DNA of 64,000 nucleotides from an uncultured Clostridium sp. (GTDB lineage Bacteria > Bacillota > Clostridia > Lachnospirales > Lachnospiraceae), in the NCBI GenBank assembly GCA_947178445.1, contig CAMWYJ010000007.1, positions 28,215 to 92,214 of the forward strand, in the 5' to 3' direction. Made by a program: the position numbers and the translations under genes. The notes under the pieces are model-generated. The model saw only the letters and a program-made list of their open reading frames with translations. It was not told the DNA's origin and did no database searches. Within the stretch, counting starts at the first letter, position 1. The number at the start of each line of letters is the position of its first letter. Below are positions 27,210 to 35,852 of this stretch, piece by piece.

Positions 27210-27448
27210 CAGGCAGTATCTTCTATGTTTGGTGATTCGGTCAGCATGCGGACCTGTTTTAAGAGAAATTTATACCGCATATATGCGCCTTTTAGCTGGT
27301 AGGCATAGCTGTCTATGAGGTCGGGATCTGTCTGGCTATTTAAATGAGATAAAAGAGTGTCAATCTCCTTTTTGGTGTCTGCCATTTCATGTCGTAAAGA
27401 AGAATCTGTTATTACAGTTTGTGATAATGGGTTCTTTTTTTTGCGCAT
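27209..27448 (-). CDS. YaaL/DUF2508-like small protein
   Basis: Start 27448 is supported by AAGGAG 7-12 bases upstream; a longer reading from 27550 has no ribosome site and is rejected. The 79-residue soluble helical protein carries 'DPDLIDSYAYQLKGAYMRYKFLLKQVR', which resembles the DPDLIDYAI..MKAAEKRYxYLLK signature of DUF2508/YaaL proteins. Function unknown. It stands alone, divergent from the Tad operon. Confidence 0.6.
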   Translation of the reverse strand: MRKKKNPLSQTVITDSSLRHEMADTKKEIDTLLSHLNSQTDPDLIDSYAYQLKGAYMRYKFLLKQVRMLTESPNIEDTA

Positions 27449-27622
27449 TTTTTCTCCTTTCCCTGCCTTACTGTCACTACATTTCAAGTAGAGCAAAAGC
27501 GAGTGACAAAACATGGTTGTTATATATGTACAACGCAGGCAGTTAAACAAAATTGTGCAGTTGCTGGTGGTTCTATTTAAGTATAGGCAGGGAATGTCCT
27601 ATTTATTCCTGATTTTGGAATT

Positions 27623-27652
27623 ATGACAGAATGATTTTTCTTTCTGTATAAA
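27623..27652 (+). promoter_or_regulatory. Candidate promoter of the Tad operon
   Basis: In the 369-base divergent gap 27449-27817. ATGACA (27623-27628), 18-base spacer, TATAAA (27647-27652). Nearby are repeated TGACAGAA/TTCTGT half sites (27624-27660) that could be an operator. The rest of the gap shows no feature. Confidence 0.4.
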
Positions 27653-27817
27653 TTGACAGAAATGTGTATAAGGGCGGCAGGAGAATATGTACATGAAGTC
27701 AGAAACAAAGGGTAAATTGTGTATATTTTATGTTTATTATGTATTCTTAGTCACAATGATAGACAGGGAAACAAGTGGGGAATTATAATGGCAAAAAATA
27801 AAAAACAGGAGGAATCT

Positions 27818-28267
27818 ATGATTGATTTAGTGACGAAATGTGCAGCGGGAATATTGCTTTGCAGAGCCGTATATACAGACCTAAGGAATCGAAAAATTGA
27901 AAACAGGCTTATCGTATATGGGTTGGTATGTGGAATTGTTTTGGCGGCAATCCGGGATGGTCCGAAAGGAGTATGGTGCAGCATAAGAATGGTGGGGATT
28001 GTGTTTGCAGCGCTTATCACTTTGTTTGTTATGAAGGGGTTAGGAGCAGGTGATATCAAATTGTTTTGTATGTTAGCGGCATTTTTTCCATCCGACATAT
28101 TAAGGATTGTTATTGTGTCTTTTTTTGCAGGAGGAGGTATTGCAATTGTAAGAATATTTTGGCGGTTTATAAGAAAGCAGGATTTGTATGTGAGGCATGA
28201 AGCAATGAATTTTTCTGTGCCGGTTATGATTGGAACGGGACTTGTGATTGGGGGAATCTGTCCGTGA
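27818..28267 (+). CDS. tadV: Prepilin peptidase, TadV/CpaA type (A24)
   Basis: A membrane aspartic peptidase that cleaves pilin leader peptides. Start 27818 has AGGAGG 5 bases upstream. The 149-residue product has about four helices and both catalytic Asp sites: 'YTDLRNRKIENRL' and the GxGD motif 'GLGAGDIKLFCML'. It lacks the N-methyltransferase part, as is usual for Tad systems. First gene of the pilus operon; the TadZ gene overlaps its stop by 4 bases (GTGA). Confidence 0.9.
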   Translation: MIDLVTKCAAGILLCRAVYTDLRNRKIENRLIVYGLVCGIVLAAIRDGPKGVWCSIRMVGIVFAALITLFVMKGLGAGDIKLFCMLAAFFPSDILRIVIVSFFAGGGIAIVRIFWRFIRKQDLYVRHEAMNFSVPVMIGTGLVIGGICP

Positions 28268-29205
28268 GAGCCGTGAAGGTGTGTATATATGATGAAGAAG
28301 AAAACTATGCCAGACAGTTATCGGCTCTTTTAAACCGCAGGGGCGAAGGAAGGCTTAATGCGATAGCTGTTACCAATATAGACAGTTTTTGGGAGTATAT
28401 GGGAACTCGGCAGATTGATATATTGTTAGCGACAAATTGGGAATTACTCTGCCAGGTCAGGCAATGGAAGGAGGATCTATATATCCTCTGGTTAAGGGAA
28501 GAAGAACCGTATCCCGCTATCGGCCGGGAAATTCCGACTATTGCATCTATCAGCCGTTACGCAGGTGTAAGAAGAATTTATCAAATGGTGGAAGGTGCTG
28601 CTGCGCAGTTATTTAAGATGACAGAATGTGGGTGCTTGGTTGCAGCAGTTTATTCGCCCGTGGGAAGATGTGGAAAAACCCAGTTTGCATTAGAGATTGC
28701 TCAAAATCCGGATCGCAAATGGGTATATATTGGAATGGAGGATTATGGCTGTGTATGGCAGCCGGATATAAGCGGTAATCCGGCAGAGAGAGGAGATGCA
28801 TTTATATATTTTGTAAAGGAACGAAAAAGGGAAAAGCTTTATCAGGTAATAGAGGAATGTAATGGCATAGTGCCCTCTGCATTTTCTCCGTTTGACAGTA
28901 AAACCTTAGACAGGCAGGACTGGGAATGGCTAATGGAAGCAATGCGGGCTTATACGGGATGTGGCGGAGTATTGTTTGATGTGGGAACCGGAATCTTACA
29001 GGAACTGGCATGGCTCTTTTTATTTGATATCATTATCGTTCCTTATTTGCAGGAAAAACAGGCATTAGGCAAGAGGGAGAAATTTGAGACATTTATTGAG
29101 GCATATGGATTGCCAGAAATAAAGGAAAAACTTTGGTTTGTGGATATGGGAAATGAAGAAGAGGTTAGAGAAACAAAAAAAGAACTGGAATATCCGGGAA
29201 CATGA
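28264..29205 (+). CDS. tadZ: TadZ/CpaE-like pilus localisation ATPase
   Basis: GTG start overlapping the upstream stop (GTGA). 313 residues: an N-terminal receiver-like domain (about 1-95, 'VKVCIYDEEENYARQLSALL', without an obvious phospho-Asp) and a C-terminal MinD/ParA-like domain with an altered P-loop 'SPVGRCGKTQFALEIA' (about 129-144) and 'GGVLFDVGTGILQEL'. TadZ/CpaE proteins place the pilus machinery in the cell. The canonical signature Lys of the deviant Walker A is replaced (P-V-G-R-C-GKT), so ATPase function may be reduced. Confidence 0.78.
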   Translation: MRAVKVCIYDEEENYARQLSALLNRRGEGRLNAIAVTNIDSFWEYMGTRQIDILLATNWELLCQVRQWKEDLYILWLREEEPYPAIGREIPTIASISRYAGVRRIYQMVEGAAAQLFKMTECGCLVAAVYSPVGRCGKTQFALEIAQNPDRKWVYIGMEDYGCVWQPDISGNPAERGDAFIYFVKERKREKLYQVIEECNGIVPSAFSPFDSKTLDRQDWEWLMEAMRAYTGCGGVLFDVGTGILQELAWLFLFDIIIVPYLQEKQALGKREKFETFIEAYGLPEIKEKLWFVDMGNEEEVRETKKELEYPGT

Positions 29206-29224
29206 AAAAACAGAGAAACAGAAT

Positions 29225-30553
29225 ATGGAGACAAAAAATGGCGGATATGCCAGTAGGCAGCCAGAGCAAGAGGGCAAAAAAGAAAAAAATCGATTTGAAG
29301 CAGAGAAGATGCGGCTTTTCCACCAGCTAATGAACACGCTTAGTATTTCTACAGGTCTTACAGATGAGGAGATCAGTATCCTGATTGAACAGGCGGTATT
29401 ACAACGGGACAGCGATATCTATCTTTCTGTGGAGGAAAAGCAAAAGCTAAAAAGAGAGCTGTTTCATTCCTTCCGTGGCTTAGATGTGTTATCGGGGCTT
29501 TTAGAGGATGAGGATATTTCAGAGATCATGATAAATGGCAAAAGTTCTATCTTTGTGGAAAAAAATGGAAGGATATATAAAAGGGGGGAAGTGTTTGAAA
29601 GTGAGGACCGCCTCCGCAATGTAATCCAGCAGATTGTAAGCAGTTGTAATCGGATTGTCAATGAAACTGTTCCCATTGTAGATGCCAGGTTAGAGGATGG
29701 TTCCAGGGTAAATGTAGTATTACCACCGATAGCGTTAAATGGTGCAGTTATGACCATTCGTAAATTTCCAAAAGAATTTTTTACAATGGATAAATTAATC
29801 GCAATGAAATCCATTACTGTGGAGGCTGCAACATTTTTAGAACGATTGGTGAAGGCAAAATATAACATTTTTATCAGTGGTGGAACTGGTAGTGGGAAGA
29901 CAACCTTTTTAAATGTACTAGGCAGTTATATACCAAAGGAAGATCGGGTAATTACAATTGAGGATTCTGCAGAACTGCAGCTTAACGATATTCCCAATCT
30001 GGTAAGACTTGAAACAAGAAATGCAAATGTGGAGGGAGAACATGCTATTTCCATGTCAGAGCTTATAAAGGCGGCACTGAGAATGCGGCCGACCCGGATT
30101 ATCGTAGGAGAGGTAAGGGATGCGGCTGCAATGGATATGGTAAATTCTATGCTTACAGGACATGACGGAAGCTTAAGCACTGGACATGGAAATTCTGCAA
30201 AGGAGATGATGCTTCGTTTAGAGACCATGATCCTGATGGGATATGATATGCCCATACTGGCTATCCGGCAACAGTTAGCTGCGGCGATTGATGTTGTTGT
30301 GCATCTTGGAAGACTTCGGGATAACAGCCGAAGAGTAGTCGAAATCAGTGAGGTAGATGGTGTAGTGGACGGTGAGATATGCCTGCATCCGTTGTTTCAG
30401 TTTGTGGAGAATTCCACGAAGGCAGACGAGCAAGAAGATTTGCAGATGGTCTGTGGAAAACTTATAAAGGCAGGAGAAATACGAAATAGACAAAAACTGA
30501 TACAAAGTGGATTGTGGAAGGAGGATGCAGATGGAAAAGAAAATGGATTATGA
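29225..30553 (+). CDS. tadA: TadA/CpaF secretion ATPase
   Basis: The hexameric motor of the Tad pilus. About 442 residues from ATG 29225; there is no clear ribosome site, and in-frame ATGs at 29138 and 29153 inside tadZ are possible alternatives. Domains: N-terminal helical part, all-beta 'SEIMINGKSSIFVEKNGRIYKRG', Walker A 'GGTGSGKTTF' (about 218-227), Asp box 'TIEDSAELQL', Walker B region 'TRIIVGEVRDAAAMDMVNSMLTGHDGSLSTGHGNS' split by the His box. It overlaps tadB by 23 bases. Confidence 0.93.
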   Translation: METKNGGYASRQPEQEGKKEKNRFEAEKMRLFHQLMNTLSISTGLTDEEISILIEQAVLQRDSDIYLSVEEKQKLKRELFHSFRGLDVLSGLLEDEDISEIMINGKSSIFVEKNGRIYKRGEVFESEDRLRNVIQQIVSSCNRIVNETVPIVDARLEDGSRVNVVLPPIALNGAVMTIRKFPKEFFTMDKLIAMKSITVEAATFLERLVKAKYNIFISGGTGSGKTTFLNVLGSYIPKEDRVITIEDSAELQLNDIPNLVRLETRNANVEGEHAISMSELIKAALRMRPTRIIVGEVRDAAAMDMVNSMLTGHDGSLSTGHGNSAKEMMLRLETMILMGYDMPILAIRQQLAAAIDVVVHLGRLRDNSRRVVEISEVDGVVDGEICLHPLFQFVENSTKADEQEDLQMVCGKLIKAGEIRNRQKLIQSGLWKEDADGKENGL

Positions 30554-31280
30554 TCAATATCATTTTACAGGGAGAGACTGGATAGAATTTGCATTGAAGG
30601 TTTCTGTAAAAGCGGCAGTGATCTGTTATCTGTTTTATGATTCCTATAAGGCTTTTGTATTGCTGTTTCCCCTTGCATGGCTTGATTTTCGAAGCCTGAA
30701 AGCAGAGAAAATGGAAATGAGAAAAAAGCAGCTTACAAAGCAGTTTAAGGAGATGATGGAATCGTTACGAACTTCCCTGAATGCAGGGTACTCCTTAGAA
30801 CATTCCCTTATGAATGCAAGAAGGGATCTGTCGCTTTTGTTTGAACCGGAGGCTGTCATTTTCCCGGAGCTTGATGGAATGATAGAGGGATTAAAGGTCA
30901 ATATTCCTTTAGAAGATCTGTTAAAGGATTTTGGGAGCAGAAGTGGTGTGGAGGATATAAATAATTTTGCCAATGTTGTGATGGCAGCAAAGAAAAGTGG
31001 TGGTAATTTAATCCGGATTATTGAAAAGACGGTTCGCAGTATATCCGATAAGCTGGCGGTTGAGGGGGAAATCAAGACTATGGTTGCAGCAAAGCGGCTG
31101 GAGGAAAGGATTATGATGGTTATGCCATATGGAATTATTTTTTATCTCCGGGTTACAAATGGAGAATTCTTAGAGATACTTTACCACAATACGGTAGGAG
31201 TGATATGGATGACACTCTTTTTAGTAGTTATTTACATAGCGGATCTGTGGGCGCAAAGAATAATGGAGATTCGAGTATGA
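30531..31280 (+). CDS. tadB: TadB inner-membrane platform protein
   Basis: Start 30531 follows AAGGAGG with 6-base spacing, inside the tadA 3' end. 249 residues: two N-terminal helices (about 15-45), a type II secretion F domain with 'ESLRTSLNAGYSLEHSLMNARRDL' and 'INNFANVVMAAKKSGGNLIRIIEKT', and C-terminal helices. It forms the platform with TadC. Its last codons overlap tadC (ATGA). Confidence 0.9.
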   Translation: MEKKMDYDQYHFTGRDWIEFALKVSVKAAVICYLFYDSYKAFVLLFPLAWLDFRSLKAEKMEMRKKQLTKQFKEMMESLRTSLNAGYSLEHSLMNARRDLSLLFEPEAVIFPELDGMIEGLKVNIPLEDLLKDFGSRSGVEDINNFANVVMAAKKSGGNLIRIIEKTVRSISDKLAVEGEIKTMVAAKRLEERIMMVMPYGIIFYLRVTNGEFLEILYHNTVGVIWMTLFLVVIYIADLWAQRIMEIRV

Positions 31281-32611
31281 GGGGTTTAAATGGTATTCTG
31301 TATTGTGTGATATTTGTTTTGTTTGGTGCATGTCTATATGGTAAAAATCGGGAAAAGAAATATGGATGGCAAAGTTTTTTGCAGGAGCATGAATATTTGC
31401 TCATTATACTTTTTATTGCAAATACTGCGAGCTTTATCTGTTCCTATTATCCATTAGAAAATCAGATTTATGTGCAGCGGGAGGGATATGATGGGCAGGA
31501 AAAACAGAAAAATTTTTTATTAAAAGACGGAGATACGGAAGAAGTTATGTCATTACAGGTAACTCCGCAGATACTTACAAAAAAGCAGCAGCAGCAAAAA
31601 CTGCAGGAAGCGGTTGCGTATATAGAAGGACACATACAAGGGGAAAATGAGTCGCTTTCCCATGTGGTAGATTCTCTTAATGTGGCACTTGACCGTGAAC
31701 AGTTTCCATTTGATATAGAAATCAGACCGGATGATTATTCCCTATTAGACGAGGAAGGAAATGTCCGGAATGAGGAAAGCTGGCTGGTAGAGCAGGGTTA
31801 TGATAAGGAAGATTTTGAAAAGGGAATTCAAACGGGAGTGACCGTTATACTGTGGTATGGAGAAGAAAAAACGGAACAGTATTATGAGTTGATAATATAT
31901 CCTAGAGAAAAGAGTGAGATGGAAAAAAAGTTTTTGAATGTTGCCGAACAAATTAAAAAAACGGAGCGGGATACCATTTATGAGGAGGGGTTTGTGATAC
32001 CGGTATCGATGGAGGATATTCAGATCATAGATGAAGAAAAGAAAGGAATCTCTCCGGTGTTTGTGCTATTGTTTGGAATACTTGTATGTGGGCTGCTTCT
32101 TTTAAGAGAACAGGAGGAAAAAAAGCAACAGGAACAAAACAGGCTTGAGAGTCTTTTAAGGTGTTATCCCTGGTTTGTGAATGAGATGGTATTGATGTTG
32201 GGTGCAGGCATGCAGGTGAAAAATATATTTTCCCTGCTGGTTAAGGATTACCAGGAGGAAGAAAAAAGAAAAGCAGATGACAGGGCACCGTTGATCGATG
32301 AGCTTATAGCAGCTGGACAAAGCCTTAATATGGGAATGTCGGAGCAGCAGGTGTATTACCGGCTAGGGCGAAGATTGAAGCTATCCTGCTATATCAAGCT
32401 GATGACATTATTAGAGCAGAATGTAAAACGGGGAACGAAGGGACTTGCAGATTATTTTGAACAGGAGGAAACGCAGGCATTAGAAGAGCGGAAGAATCTG
32501 GCAAAGCGGTATGGTGAGGAGGCAGGAACAAAGCTGTTAGGTCCGATGATGGTGGTATTGCTTGTTGTTATGCTGATGATCATGATACCGGCATTTATGA
32601 GTTTTATGTAG
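31277..32611 (+). CDS. tadC: TadC-like platform protein with extracytoplasmic insert
   Basis: ATG at 31277 overlaps the tadB stop by 4 bases. 444 residues: helix pairs at about 3-20 and 35-55, then a non-membrane, Glu/Gln-rich region (about 60-255) probably outside the cell, a helix at about 258-275, a T2SSF-like domain ('VNEMVLMLGAGMQVKNIFSLLVKDY', 'CYIKLMTLLEQNVKRGTKGLADYFEQE') and a last helix 'MMVVLLVVMLMIMIPAFMS'. The T2SSF part fits TadC; the roughly 200-residue insert is unusual for that family. Confidence 0.85.
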   Translation: MRGLNGILYCVIFVLFGACLYGKNREKKYGWQSFLQEHEYLLIILFIANTASFICSYYPLENQIYVQREGYDGQEKQKNFLLKDGDTEEVMSLQVTPQILTKKQQQQKLQEAVAYIEGHIQGENESLSHVVDSLNVALDREQFPFDIEIRPDDYSLLDEEGNVRNEESWLVEQGYDKEDFEKGIQTGVTVILWYGEEKTEQYYELIIYPREKSEMEKKFLNVAEQIKKTERDTIYEEGFVIPVSMEDIQIIDEEKKGISPVFVLLFGILVCGLLLLREQEEKKQQEQNRLESLLRCYPWFVNEMVLMLGAGMQVKNIFSLLVKDYQEEEKRKADDRAPLIDELIAAGQSLNMGMSEQQVYYRLGRRLKLSCYIKLMTLLEQNVKRGTKGLADYFEQEETQALEERKNLAKRYGEEAGTKLLGPMMVVLLVVMLMIMIPAFMSFM

Positions 32612-32638
32612 GTACAGTATGGAAAGGAGGTGATGTAT

Positions 32639-32821
32639 ATGGGCAGGGTTAGGGATATCTGGCTGGATTTTCTGGCAGATGAGTCCGGTATGGGAGTTGT
32701 GGAGATAATCCTCATCATTGTGGTGCTGATTGCAATGGTGCTGGTGTTTAAGGATCAGATTACCACATTGGTAAATAATATCTGGAAATCCATTAACCAG
32801 AGCGCAAAAAAAATTTATTAA
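32639..32821 (+). CDS. Flp1-like type IVb pilin
   Basis: Start 32639 is chosen because AAGGAGG ends 8 bases upstream; GTG 32630 and ATG 32633 are too close. The 60-residue product has a short charged leader 'MGRVRDIWLDFLADESG', then 'MGVVEIILIIVVLIAMVLVF', a typical pilin hydrophobic helix with the conserved Glu at position 5 after cleavage (G-MGVVE). The tail is 'TLVNNIWKSINQSAKKIY'. It is the probable substrate of the TadV peptidase and the major Flp pilus subunit. Confidence 0.88.
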   Translation: MGRVRDIWLDFLADESGMGVVEIILIIVVLIAMVLVFKDQITTLVNNIWKSINQSAKKIY

Positions 32822-32965
32822 TATTGTCAACCTTTAACAGGCAGACATCCAGGGTATTCATATCAAAAAACCAGGAGGTTTGCTGATAGAGGATGGGAAT
32901 CAGAAAAATGGGAGGTGACAGCAAAGAGATAAAAAAACATAGATAATATTGAGTAAATGTAGTGA

Positions 32966-32985
32966 TTCAGAACCAAGGTTCTGAA
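32966..32985. promoter_or_regulatory. Hairpin in the pilin-DUF5702 spacer
   Basis: TTCAGAACC-AA-GGTTCTGAA, an 8-9 bp stem in the 261-base spacer between pilin and the next gene. It has no T-run directly after, so it may act as a stabilising 3' end for the abundant pilin mRNA or as an attenuator. The rest of the spacer shows nothing clear. Confidence 0.5.
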
Positions 32986-33082
32986 CAGTTACAAATTGTT
33001 ATAAAAAATACTAACAAAAATACTAATAAAAATAAAAAGAAATCGTTAATTGAACTTTTTACAAGCAGATCAGGAGGGCATG

Positions 33083-34558
33083 ATGAGCAATAGAGGACAG
33101 ACAACCGTATTTTTTACACTAATTATCAGTGTGTTAATGTTTTTCACCTTCTCTGCACTTGAAGTGGGAAGAATATATATGGGGCGGATAAAGACTGCCG
33201 CTGTTGTTCAGAGTGCCCGGTTAAGTATCATGGCGGATTACAACCGGGAACTGTTTGAGCGTTATCATTTATTATTTTTAGATGCCACTTATGGGACAGG
33301 AAGTGAAGCAGTGTTAGAAGAGAAGATGGCAGATTATGTGGAATATTCTTTAAATGAAGAGTCAGGAAAAATATATGTATTTACAATAGAAGAGCTGGCG
33401 GTTACAGACAAGAAAAATATCTTAGAGGACAATATGGAGCTTTTGAAGGAGCAGATTGAAAGTTATGAAAAAACTGCGGGAATCATACATAAGGCAAAAG
33501 AGGTTTATAAAAAATTAGAGGAAAAGAAGATAGATGTACAGGCTGCTGCACAGGAGACTGAGACAAATGGTGTGGCACTTGCACCCCCCCAAAAAGATTC
33601 ATCAGATGAAGACCATACAGATAAAAAAGCTTTGGCGGTGGAGGTGACAGATCCAAGAGATACCATGAAGGAAGCTCTAAAATTTGGGATTCTCTCTTTT
33701 TTAAAACCTGCTGACATGACATTGTCTGATAAAAGGATGGACTTTGAAAAAGCACCCTCCGCAATGTATGAGAAACAAAAGGAAAATGAACAAGATAGCA
33801 GTTTTCAGGATATAGGAGTTCTCAAGCAGTTTTTAAAGCAAAGCGTAAAAGAAAAGAAAGAGGAAGGACTGCTCGAAAAAGCAGCAATGTTAGATTATGT
33901 GGATTATCACTTTTCCAATGGAGTAAACCAAAAGGAAGATTGTGTGGCAAAATGTGAAATAGAATATATTTTGAAGGGTAAGGATAACGATTATGACAAT
34001 TTGCAAGGTGTTGTAGATGAAATTATGTGGCTTCGGATGCCGGTAAATTATACCTACTTACTAACAGATGAGACAAAAAAGAGTGAAGCGCTGACATTGG
34101 CAGCAACAATCTGTACTGCAACAGGTACAGAGGCGTTGATTGAGGTTGTAAAATATCTGTTGCTAGGCTGCTGGGCTTATGGGGAGACATTATGCGATGT
34201 GCGGACACTTCTTGCTGGCGGGGAAATTACATATATCAAGAATGCTGCAAGCTGGCAGACTGACTTAAAGAACCTGACAAAGCCATCCTCATCGGAATCG
34301 AAAACAGATGGCATGGGCTATGAGGATTATCTGATGATTTTATTAGCAAAAAAGCATGGAAAAGATTTAGATGTGTGTTATGCCAGAATGTTAGACCTTA
34401 TAGAAATTAATTTACAGCAAACAGATGAAACCTTCTCATTTTATAACTGTGTGGGAGAGATTTCGATTCAGGGATGCATACACGTAAATGAGATGTTTGT
34501 AAAGGGAAAAGAAGAGGAGATTTATAAATACTATTTTAATGAGAAGATAGCTTATTAA
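33083..34558 (+). CDS. DUF5702 domain pseudopilin/Tad-associated protein
   Basis: Start 33083 has AGGAGG 5 bases upstream (an ATG three bases earlier is too close). 491 residues, beginning MSNRGQTTVFFTLIISVLMF, a TadG-like hydrophobic N-terminus with a short basic leader, then 'LEVGRIYMGRIKTAAVVQSARLSIMADYNRELFERYHLLFLD', characteristic of DUF5702 proteins in Clostridial Tad loci. The rest is a large, charged exported domain. A run of seven C at 33584-33590 is present in the coding region. Probably a minor pilin or assembly factor. Confidence 0.82.
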   Translation: MSNRGQTTVFFTLIISVLMFFTFSALEVGRIYMGRIKTAAVVQSARLSIMADYNRELFERYHLLFLDATYGTGSEAVLEEKMADYVEYSLNEESGKIYVFTIEELAVTDKKNILEDNMELLKEQIESYEKTAGIIHKAKEVYKKLEEKKIDVQAAAQETETNGVALAPPQKDSSDEDHTDKKALAVEVTDPRDTMKEALKFGILSFLKPADMTLSDKRMDFEKAPSAMYEKQKENEQDSSFQDIGVLKQFLKQSVKEKKEEGLLEKAAMLDYVDYHFSNGVNQKEDCVAKCEIEYILKGKDNDYDNLQGVVDEIMWLRMPVNYTYLLTDETKKSEALTLAATICTATGTEALIEVVKYLLLGCWAYGETLCDVRTLLAGGEITYIKNAASWQTDLKNLTKPSSSESKTDGMGYEDYLMILLAKKHGKDLDVCYARMLDLIEINLQQTDETFSFYNCVGEISIQGCIHVNEMFVKGKEEEIYKYYFNEKIAY

Positions 34559-34650
34559 GGAAAACCTGTACTTTTTTATAAGCTCTTATATGAAGCAGAT
34601 AACCCATTCAAAAATTTTATTCTTAAAAATTCAGCATTATCTCCAGGCCG

Positions 34651-34744
34651 GTTTATTCCTGCGAGCAACGAGCCAAGTGGCTGTTTGCAGACATTTGGCG
34701 ACTGCCGCAAGGGTCAAATACCTCCTTGGGGCGGGGTATTTGAC
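34651..34744 (+). repeat. Dispersed repeat family A, copy 4
   Basis: It contains GCAACGAGCCAAGTG, hairpin 1 identical to copy 2, GCGACTGCCGCAAGG, and a perfect 10-bp stem GTCAAATACC/GGTATTTGAC. It lies in the 346-base gene-free gap 34559-34904 of the Tad operon, where repeat B3 also lies. Confidence 0.85.
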
Positions 34745-34810
34745 TAAAAACCATAAGATGCTTCATATAGGGGTTTTTAAAAGAGTATATGTTTTCAATC
34801 AAAATGGATG

Positions 34811-34877
34811 TAAGTGATTGCAAAACGGCTTGTTTGCATAACTAGATTTTGTAAATGGAGGGTTTCGCAATTACTTA
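34811..34877. repeat. MITE-like repeat family B, short copy 3
   Basis: 67 bp with terminal repeats TAAGTGATTGCAAAAC and TTTCGCAATTACTTA. It ends 16 bases before the ribosome site of the TadE-like gene. The remaining bases of the gap show no other feature. Confidence 0.75.
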
Positions 34878-34904
34878 ACAATTGATGGCAAAAAGGAGGA
34901 GAAA

Positions 34905-35738
34905 TTGAGAGAAGAAAACTTAGGTTCCGCTACGGTGGAAGCCTGTTTGGCAGTACCGCTATTCTTATTTTTTATGCTTGCCATGGCAGATCTTTATATG
35001 CTTTTTATGGCAGAGGCTCATATCCATCAAAGTCTGGCAGAGGCAGTGGGATATACAGCGCAGTATGCATATTTAGAGGATCGGTTAAAAACGCATGGTG
35101 CAGGTCAGACGACAGGTAAAAACCAGACTGATTTTGAAAAAACAGATTCAAAGGGAGATTTGCAAAAAGAAGAGAATGCTTTGAACGTTTTGGTGAATTC
35201 TGCAATCCTGATAAAAAAGTTTCGTGAATACATTGGTGATGATATCTATGTAGAAAAAATGATAGCCGGTGGGAAAAATGGAATTTTGCTGACAATAAAA
35301 ATGGATACAGACAATCCCAAAATATTCTTGGCGAAGGCTGGTTACCGGGGAGTATTTGATGTGCCATTACTAGGCAGTATGTCTATCCCGCTATCCAATC
35401 AGATAAAACAGAAGGCATTTCTCGGCTATAGTAAAGAAGAACGGGAAATGGATTCATATGTCTATGTTACACCGGAGCAATCAGTTTATCATATGAGACG
35501 AAGCTGTACCCACCTATCACTTAGTGTACACAGTGCTGCAGTCAGTCAGAAAAGAAATCATGTACCATGCAGCTTTTGTGGAAAGGAACCGAATACAAGT
35601 GGGAAGATTTACCTTACACGGACAACAAATGTGTATCATAACAATGCAGCCTGCAGCGGATTAAAAAGGAGTGTAAGGCGGGTTAAAAAAAGTGAGGTAA
35701 AAGGGCTTAATTCCTGCTCACGATGTGGAAGGCAATAA
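34905..35738 (+). CDS. TadE-like protein with two C-terminal YHxxxC...CxxC modules
   Basis: TTG start with AAGGAGG 5 bases upstream. 277 residues: TadE N-terminus ('GSATVEACLAVPLFLFFMLAMADLYMLF', pilin-like helix with the conserved Glu), a variable extracellular middle, then two tandem copies of a small Cys module (about 187-230 and 232-277): 'VYHMRRSCTHLSL...PCSFCGK' and 'VYHNNAACSGLKR...SCSRCGR'. Each has His-Cys then CxxC, a possible zinc site. Probably a minor pilin of the Tad system. It is followed by repeat A5. Confidence 0.83.
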   Translation: MREENLGSATVEACLAVPLFLFFMLAMADLYMLFMAEAHIHQSLAEAVGYTAQYAYLEDRLKTHGAGQTTGKNQTDFEKTDSKGDLQKEENALNVLVNSAILIKKFREYIGDDIYVEKMIAGGKNGILLTIKMDTDNPKIFLAKAGYRGVFDVPLLGSMSIPLSNQIKQKAFLGYSKEEREMDSYVYVTPEQSVYHMRRSCTHLSLSVHSAAVSQKRNHVPCSFCGKEPNTSGKIYLTRTTNVYHNNAACSGLKRSVRRVKKSEVKGLNSCSRCGRQ

Positions 35739-35852
35739 CCCCGTTACAAGCAAGGGGGCATCAAGCAAGATGCGCTACAGAGCAGCGGAGTATATGCCCC
35801 TCGCAGCAGTCACCAAATGCGAGCAAGCTCGCCTTGACTCGTTGCTTTGCGG
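35738..35852 (-). repeat. Dispersed repeat family A, divergent copy 5
   Basis: On the minus strand it reads CGCAAAGCAACGAGTCAAGG, hairpin 1 with inner stem GCGAGC-TT-GCTCGC, then ACTGCTGCGAGGGGCAT with a distal ATGCCCCC partner. Outer stem sequences differ from other copies but still pair. It lies in the gap between the two TadE-like genes and touches the first gene's stop. Confidence 0.75.

Noticed and set aside
32893..32943. 17-residue ORF downstream of the pilin gene
   Set aside because: Too short, no homology and poor ribosome site; it lies in a leader-like spacer.
34590..34817. 75-residue ORF between the DUF5702 and TadE genes
   Set aside because: It is translated from repeats A4 and B3, and no ribosome site is present.
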